From: Sabellastarte sp. h YS-2021
Lineage: Eukaryota; Annelida; Polychaeta; Sabellida; Sabellidae
Length of the DNA stretch: 64,000 bases
Reading direction: 5' to 3'
Assembly (NCBI GenBank): GCA_964017235.1
Contig: OZ024928.1
Span: 3,100,001-3,164,000 of the forward strand
Below the pieces are notes generated by a model that was not told the DNA's origin, searched no databases, and worked only from the letters and a program-made list of their open reading frames with translations. The translations under genes were made by a program, and so were the position numbers. This document shows, piece after piece, positions 58,621-64,000 of the stretch. Numbering within the stretch: position 1 is the stretch's first letter; the number at the start of each line of letters is the position of its first letter.

Positions 58621-58950
58621 AGCCAGGTCTAATGTGATGGTTATTAAGTTTTGCTGAGCTTATTACTCTTATGTTGGGCTATTTGTTTTTAGACTATTGG
58701 GAGCACCACCCAACAGTCTACAATTGACAGTTATCTGTCAGGTTTCAATCTCATGATAGATGTCCAGTTCCATTTAGAGTGATTGTGTGAGAACTTACCT
58801 AGGAGTCCTCCTATTCACCTGTGGAGTTATTGGTTTACATTTGGGTCACATCAGTAATATAAAAATTGCCTACCTGAGTGTATGCCAGTGATGTACTTAC
58901 TGTCACCATAAGTGATTTACTTTTGCCACCATCACTTTTGTACCAGTGTG

Positions 58951-59179
58951 GGGGCCACGGTGGCAGAGTGGTAACACTCTCGCCTCCCACCTCTGAGGCC
59001 GGGGTTCGATCCCTGCACGGGCTCAAGTGGGAAAGCTGGTAGTTGCTTGCCGTTGGTCGGCAGTTTACAGTACACAACCCTAGCGAACTCTATGTACTGG
59101 TTTCCTCTGCCCTTCCAACTACCCGTCGTGATATGACCTGTACAGTGTTGAAAGCGACGTTAAACCCCAAATAAACAAA
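58951..59179 (+). mobile_element. tRNA-derived SINE, best preserved copy
   Basis: 229 bp with a perfect pol III A box (TGGCAGAGTGGT, 58961) and B box (GGTTCGATCC, 59003), the body CAGTTTACAGTACACAACCC to TATGACCTGTACAGTGTTG, and a 3' AAATAAACAAA tail. A perfect 15-bp target duplication (TTTTGTACCAGTGTG at 58936-58950 and 59180-59194) shows LINE-mediated insertion and a fairly recent date. Confidence 0.95.
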
Positions 59180-59194
59180 TTTTGTACCAGTGTG

Positions 59195-59791
59195 TCTGCG
59201 CATCTTCATCTGCTGCTGTATCCATGGTGTTTGTTTCATCTTGAGGAACTAACTTATACTAAACTGCATTTCAGTACAGTGAGTAGTGAACATTCAAGTA
59301 CAGTAAAGGTGTATTCTATATTTTGATCTTGGTGAACTATTTCTGTTATGACATTTCTGTGGTAGCGACATTATTTTCCATACTAAGTGTTAACCAGTGT
59401 TGTGTATCTTGTGTTAACCTCAGAAATCTATTTTTGTAAAATTTTGTGTTTACTACTTGCATTTCGACACAAATAAAATTTAGTTGGGAACCCCTATACA
59501 ATTATTTGTCAATACATTTAACGATAAATGTAACAACTTCTTTTATGTAAATATGGTAGTAACATGATTTTTTGTTTCAATTAACCATTGCTTTTTGATA
59601 ATTAACTTTGGAGAATTTAATGAATATTTCTTTAAAAGTAACAAATTCATTAATTTTTTAACTATTACTTATTGCTCTTGGTGTGAACAATATGAAAACT
59701 AAATATTCCACAATGTACTCATTTCTTTGTTTATGCTTACATTTAGAAATACACAATTTACAGTTTGTTCAAAGTACACACGTACACGATA
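59195..59791. other. AT-rich stretch, nothing recognised
   Basis: No motif-bearing frame and no repeat ends between the SINE and the pogo-like element. Confidence 0.4.
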
Positions 59792-62040
59792 CTGCCGTCC
59801 AACCACTTATCGCCGTGTACCAACTATCGCCATATTCTTTACAAAGTCATCGACCTACTGCTGAGTGCATGTACGTCAACCACTTTGTTCAGCACATGTT
59901 TACAGTTAAAAGTACTATACCTGTTAAAATGGCTAGCAACAAAGGTAAATACACTTGAAATACACTTCTAATACAACATAAAGTCCATTTACATCATTTA
60001 CTAACACTGAACGTAAATTGAGACAAATAACAGTGCCACATATAACTGTTTTTCTCACAGAACTCCAAATGAGCACCAGCCTTGACCTAATATTGTTTCT
60101 GCCCAAAATAAGTACAAGACTAAATTTGGGTATAAGGTAAACCTCAAACGTTTTTGTGGCATACATAGTTTATACCAAAAAACATAATCAACAATGAATC
60201 AATGCTTTGGTGCTGTATAAATGATACATTTGTGTAAATATAATTGATTTCATCACTTATATTTTCATTTGGAAATGACACATATATTAATATTGCAGTA
60301 ATTTGACATGCACAATTGTGTAATTTTAGATTTCTCATTCATCTGAATTTGTTTTGAAGAAATAGACTTGCTTATACACATTAACTTCAGAAGAATTAAC
60401 AGTCTGAGTTTTGTATGACAGCTAAGGGTTAAGTTCTAAAATAGAATATATGTTAAATTAAGTTTCTTTTAATTAATAATATAAACAAAAACATTATACG
60501 TTGCAGAAAAACCAAAAAGAAAGAGGAAACAATATCACCAGCAGCAGCTGATTGATGCAGTGCAAGATGTGAAAGATAGTCACATGACAATCAGTGCATC
60601 AGCCCGGAAAAATAAAATTCCAAGGAAAACACTGGCAGATCATGTACACCAGCGAGTGGTTAATTTTCCAGAACCAGGAGTACCAAGAATGTTGAAGGAT
60701 GAAGAAGAAGAAGCAGTTGTGGAATATGTGCAGCATATGGCCAAAAGAAATATGCCTTTGAGAAGACATGACATACGCTCATGTATTTTGGTAACTAATA
60801 TAAACACATACTGGTGACACAATTAATTAATCTTAACTTTGTGTAACCATGACATTACAAAAAATTACATTAGATGTTTTGCAGGAGATTATCAGGAAGT
60901 TTCCCAAAGAAAGACGTGATAAATGCAAATTGAACAGTGTCACAGGCCCCAGTGACAAATGGTTTCGGGACTTCGAACAGAGACACCCTGAATTAAAATG
61001 GGCAGTGCCTCAGATGTTAGAGTCAAATAGAGCCAGACAGTCCACAAGATATATAGTGGATGACTTCTTCAATAAGTATGGTAAAAAAATTTCTTTCACT
61101 TTGAAATATGTAGTATGAGTGCAAAAACCATAAGTTGGATGAAAATTTGTGCAGTGCATTATACATTATAAAACTTACATTCAGGTGTCCTTAAACACAT
61201 TTCAGAATGTAATGATAGCAAATTTATACACACGACATTGAGATGGTGTTTATTTGTGAAACAAAAGGTGTATGGCCCTTCATTAACTATGTATCTCTAC
61301 ATTTGTGGCCAAGGTAACTGAACATTGTAAAGCAAAAGTAATTAATTTGTAACATGAAATTTTTCAACTTACTACATAAATATTTTGCTTTATTTTCAGA
61401 AACAGTAATAAATAACAGTGGTTTATCAAACAAGCCTGACAATATCTTTAACTGCGATGAGACTGGTATCAACAGTCAAGTGAGTTACCGCCAGAAAGCT
61501 TACGGCAGGAAAGGTGAAAGGCTTTAACAACAAAAAGTAAGTTTCATAAGAAAGAGAGATTGTAAAAAATACAAACCTAAAAATACACTTCATTATACAA
61601 TGAAGTGATGCTTCATATTGTAACAATTTTGTTTGTTATTTAAATAGATGTCCAACATTGAACACATTACATCTCTGACGTGCATTTCTGCATCAGGAAA
61701 GGTGTTGCCTAATTTCCTCATCTATGCCAAATCGCTACCAACATTAACAATAGATGAGGAATTACCTCATGGATGGCATTTTGGAGTTTCTCAAACAGGT
61801 ATATAGAATTTAAAGATAAGTCAGATGCTGTACAGTTTCACTTACATTACAAAAATGTACTATTAATGAGTTTATTTTTGTGTAGGTTACATAGACAAGG
61901 AATTGTTTAATATATGGTTTCGAGAGGTGTTTATACCCAACTGTGGAAGAAGTCGTCCTGTTATCTTAATCATGGACAATCATGACTCCCATTATTCATT
62001 GCAATTGCTAGAAACAGCCAAACAGAATCAAGTAAGTTAT
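59792..62040 (+). mobile_element. Pogo/Tigger-like transposon, left end and most of the transposase
   Basis: After a TA (59790-59791), the terminal repeat starts CTGCCGTCCAACCACTTATC and then GCC, with a second word ACCAACTATCGCC; the layout is that of the MITE at 55190. The transposase ATG follows 137 bp from the end. No right terminal repeat was found up to 64000. Instead an inverted repeat and an IAP remnant follow the last recognised exon. Confidence 0.82.
59929..62031 (+). pseudogene. Pogo-like (HTH-psq, DDE_1) transposase in six exons
   Basis: Exons 59929-59944, 60507-60790, 60885-61080, 61400-61536, 61648-61798 and 61886-62031 are bounded by good GT-AG sites (for example AAAG/GTAAAT, TTGCAG, TATTTTCAG, CAAAAA/GTAAGT, TGTGTAG) and all phases fit (1, 0, 1, 0, 1, then 0). 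The product starts MASNK, has a basic PKRKRK stretch, an HTH-psq domain (SARKNKIPRKTLADHVHQRV), a CENP-B-type second domain (SDKWFRDFEQRHPEL), and a DDE_1 core with Asp in IFNCDETGIN and Asp in VILIMDNHDSHYS. The last part with the third catalytic Asp is not in the window or is lost. One in-frame TAA at about 61526 (after GERL) would stop translation unless the donor AA/GTGAGT at 61479 is used. Confidence 0.85.
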
Positions 62041-62072
62041 TCCTAATTTATATTTACACAATGATAGTAGTA

Positions 62073-62180
62073 AGTGTTGGGTTAACATTTGGGCCATTAT
62101 TGGGGTTAACATTTGGACCAATATTAGAATTTGTCTTTACCTCCACCATATCAAAAATGGCCCAAAAGTTAACCCAACTT
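62073..62180. repeat. Short inverted repeat, likely MITE
   Basis: TGTTGGGTTAACATTTGGGC (about 62077) and, reversed from about 62178, AGTTGGGTTAACTTTTGGGC match over about 27 bp. A further GGGTTAACATTTGG copy lies at 62103. It lies directly after the last pogo exon's donor. Confidence 0.6.
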
Positions 62181-62243
62181 TTTAACCAAAAAAAGTTATC
62201 CAACCAGTTAAGTTAGTACTTGAGACTCCAGGAATTGTTTTCA

Positions 62244-62866
62244 TTAGACAGTAAAAAAAGTTTTTAGAGTTGCTAGTATTGTACTGCGGCACCACGGACA
62301 TTTATTTAGTTGCTCTGCACACCTCTCACAACAGAGTAGATGTCGACAAGGTAGAAGAACTATTGTAATATTGCCATCCATACAAATCTTACAAGCCGGT
62401 GCTGAATCTGATCTTCTGTTCTCCTGAACAACTCGTTCATCTTCAATTTCAAATATTGCATCCAATAAATCCACTGCTTTAATAGTATTGCCTTTCAACT
62501 TTTCCAACCCGTCTCTTATTAACTTATCAGAAAAACCTGACGTACAATTTTCTCTGCACTTTTGTGTATTGAACACTGGGTCATATTGGTGTAATCCTGA
62601 TTTAAAATTTCGGTGGCCCTCATTTTAGCAAATTTACAAAATGGAAAATGCTTAAGATGTTCTTTTAAAGGAATATCTCCTGTAACCCAGTTTTACATAA
62701 TACCACCACAGAAGGCACATTTAACTCTGTCTCCAGGTCCACAATAAAATAACCCGGCTTTAACTAAATCAACTGGTGACACAATTTCATCCTTCAGCCA
62801 TTTATCCAGGAAGCTAGCAAAACGAAGACCTTCTGATGTATATTGATCATCTAAAGCTTTTGCCAT
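62244..62866 (-). pseudogene. IAP-like gene remnant: BIR, UBA-like and RING domains
   Basis: From an ATG at 62866 the minus strand encodes a BIR domain: EGLRFASFLDKWLKDE, VKAGLFYCGPGDRVKCAFCG, then W in NWVTGD and the zinc ligands in KEHLKHFPFCKFAK. A TAA interrupts it after CGGIM. A frameshift near 62580 leads to 62244-62576: a UBA-like segment (SDKLIRDGLEKLKGNTIKAV) and a complete C3HC4 RING (CKICMDG, CRHLLCCERC, CPWC) ending TLKTFFTV. IAPs bind caspases or signalling partners with BIR and ubiquitylate them with RING. The absence of introns and compact layout suggest a retrocopy or a heavily shortened gene. With a stop and a frameshift it looks dead, unless these are sequence errors. Confidence 0.88.
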
Positions 62867-63120
62867 TTTAATTACATGTCAGTCATCATCAAATCCTTGT
62901 CACACAGGGAATTATAACTGTTTTCATCCTTTCTTAAAAGAAGCTAGCCAAAATGAAGAAAAGACTCTACTACCTTCTAATGTATATTGATCATCTAAAG
63001 CTTTTGCCTTTTTAATTACATGTCAAAGTCATCATCAAATTCTTGTCACACAGGGAATTGTAACTGTTTTCATCCTTTGGTCACTTAAAAGAAGCTTGCC
63101 AAAATGAAGAAAAGACCCTA
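62838..63120. repeat. Tandem duplication of about 140 bp at the IAP 5' end
   Basis: TATATTGATCATCTAAAGCT, TCACACAGGGAATT, TAACTGTTTTCATCCTT and AAAATGAAGAAAAGAC each occur twice, about 140-150 bp apart. The first unit contains the first codons of the BIR reading; the second repeats them without the rest. Confidence 0.8.
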
Positions 63121-63805
63121 CTGATGCATACAACTTTGTCATTTTATGTATTGTCCTAGTTAAATCTTGATATTCACCTCTTTATCAATCAATATTTCCT
63201 TCTACATAAAATAAAATAATTTTTTGTTCATTTTAACCAAGTATCCACTTTCGTTTTCAGACTGATCTTGTTGTCATATAAAAAATTCCCAAGAAACAGC
63301 AACTGAATGTGTAAAATAAATGAAAAACACATCCAAGTCACTATTCCCAGGGCTGCACTCATTGCCTCTTCCCTGAAATAGACAAAAAAGAATACCCACA
63401 GCTTAATACACATCTACACCAATCATTTTGATTTTCAAATTTAATATACAATATGATATTATCTGTAAGAATTTACATAATGTAACTGAATATTGAAAAA
63501 TTATATATCCTGTGCTCTTAAATCTTTTTGGATATTTATGTTAATCCATTTCTAGAATTAACTGATTATTTTACAACTGAATACAAAAGGTATTAATGAA
63601 CATCTTACCTTCCTTTCTTTTGAAAATATTCATCCATAAAAACATTGCTTTGTCCCATGACTTTTTCTTGTTACAGAAAAAGGTAAATGAAAAGTTAAAG
63701 TTAGTGTTTTAGATGTTGTTTAATAACCAGGGTCATATTGTGATAGATCCTCAGCATTGCTACTTGTGTTTGTGTGTGTTGGAAGCTTGAACCCCCAGAC
63801 ACAAC
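63121..63805. other. AT-rich stretch, nothing recognised
   Basis: One short minus-strand frame (63228-63413) with a hydrophobic segment and no known motif. Confidence 0.35.
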
Positions 63806-64000
63806 AGTCTATGTTTGTTTTACGTCGCTTTCAACACTGTACAGGTCATATCATGACAGTAGTTGGAAGGGCAGAGGAAACCAGTACATAGAGTTCACTA
63901 GGGTTCTGTACTGTAAACTACAGAACCAACAGTAAGCAACTATCATCTTTCCCACTTGAGACCATGCTGGGAATCGATCCCCCTCAGAGGTGGGAGGAGA
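63806..64000 (-). mobile_element. tRNA-derived SINE copy, cut by the window end
   Basis: Minus-strand copy of the family at 58951. In plus orientation one sees the reversed 3' end (TTTGTTTTACGTCGCTTTCA), the body (AGGGCAGAGGAAACCAGTAC) and the reversed B box (GGGAATCGATCCCC). The tRNA head runs off the window at 64000. Confidence 0.9.

Larger units (their letters stand above)
55600..58650 (-). mobile_element. L2/CR1-like non-LTR retrotransposon, nearly full length
   Basis: Minus-strand order: short leader with 2A-like motif, apurinic endonuclease, reverse transcriptase, C-terminal block, then a 3' end GCGCTATATAAATCCTACTA running into an ATT/ATTATT microsatellite (55600-55628). A 3' microsatellite tail is typical of L2/CR1 elements. 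Three lesions break the ORF: near 57690 (frameshift plus a TGA), 56247-56249 (TGA) and near 56095 (frameshift). Confidence 0.92.

Noticed and set aside
58951..59030. A working tRNA gene
   Set aside because: A and B boxes are good but the sequence continues into a SINE body and tail with a target duplication.
1..64000. CRISPR arrays, operons or other prokaryotic features
   Set aside because: Introns, LINEs, SINEs and animal gene families show a eukaryotic nuclear genome; repeats do not have repeat-spacer form.

Overview
The window is animal nuclear DNA, AT-rich and intron-bearing, most likely from a lophotrochozoan and plausibly a bivalve mollusc. The evidence is consensus GT-AG introns, a DEG/ENaC channel exon pair, an IAP-like (BIR plus RING) gene remnant, tRNA-headed SINEs of a type common in molluscs, and the mix of Harbinger, Ty3/Gypsy, L2/CR1-like, pogo-like and DIRS-like elements. 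The species assignment is inference. Nothing prokaryotic is present.

Only one host gene can be supported as coding. It is a DEG/ENaC-type cation channel on the minus strand, with a first coding exon at 36244-36304 (ATG to the conserved His-Gly gating motif) and a second exon at 19234-19373 (first transmembrane segment). They are joined by a 16.9 kb intron whose splice phases match. That intron is filled with nested mobile elements. Later exons were not found. A second host-type gene, an IAP at 62244-62866 (minus), is broken by a stop and a frameshift.

Layout. 1-1120: fragment of a DIRS-like retroelement (minus). 2250-2835: MITE. 6440-7010: L2/CR1 remnant. SINEs lie at 7130, 15310, 58951 and 63806. 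8819-14741: decayed Ty3/Gypsy element (plus) with a candidate 3' LTR. 16436-19125: two L2/CR1 remnants. 20249-28135: a Harbinger transposon interrupted by a TIR element, itself interrupted by a second Gypsy element. The occupied and the empty versions of this last insertion site are both present, one after the other. 29380-31910: L2 remnant, a repeat cluster, a tRNA-like remnant and a TA-flanked MITE. 33550-36130: a second Harbinger relative and a TIR-element end. 37780-55249: three head-to-tail copies of a 5.82 kb unit carrying a dead Harbinger element. The duplication junction lies inside a pogo-type MITE that is intact only at the end of copy 3. 55600-58650: L2/CR1-like LINE (minus) with endonuclease, reverse transcriptase and an N-terminal 2A-like motif. 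59792-62040: left part of a pogo/Tigger-like transposon whose transposase is spread over six exons in matching phase.

The main stories are (i) a channel gene intron acting as a transposon sink with readable insertion order; (ii) a tandem triplication with its breakpoint inside a MITE; (iii) a multi-exon pogo-like transposase whose terminal repeats share a doubled 13-bp motif with that MITE; (iv) a Gypsy element with an extra C2H2 zinc-finger ORF that starts at a good splice acceptor.
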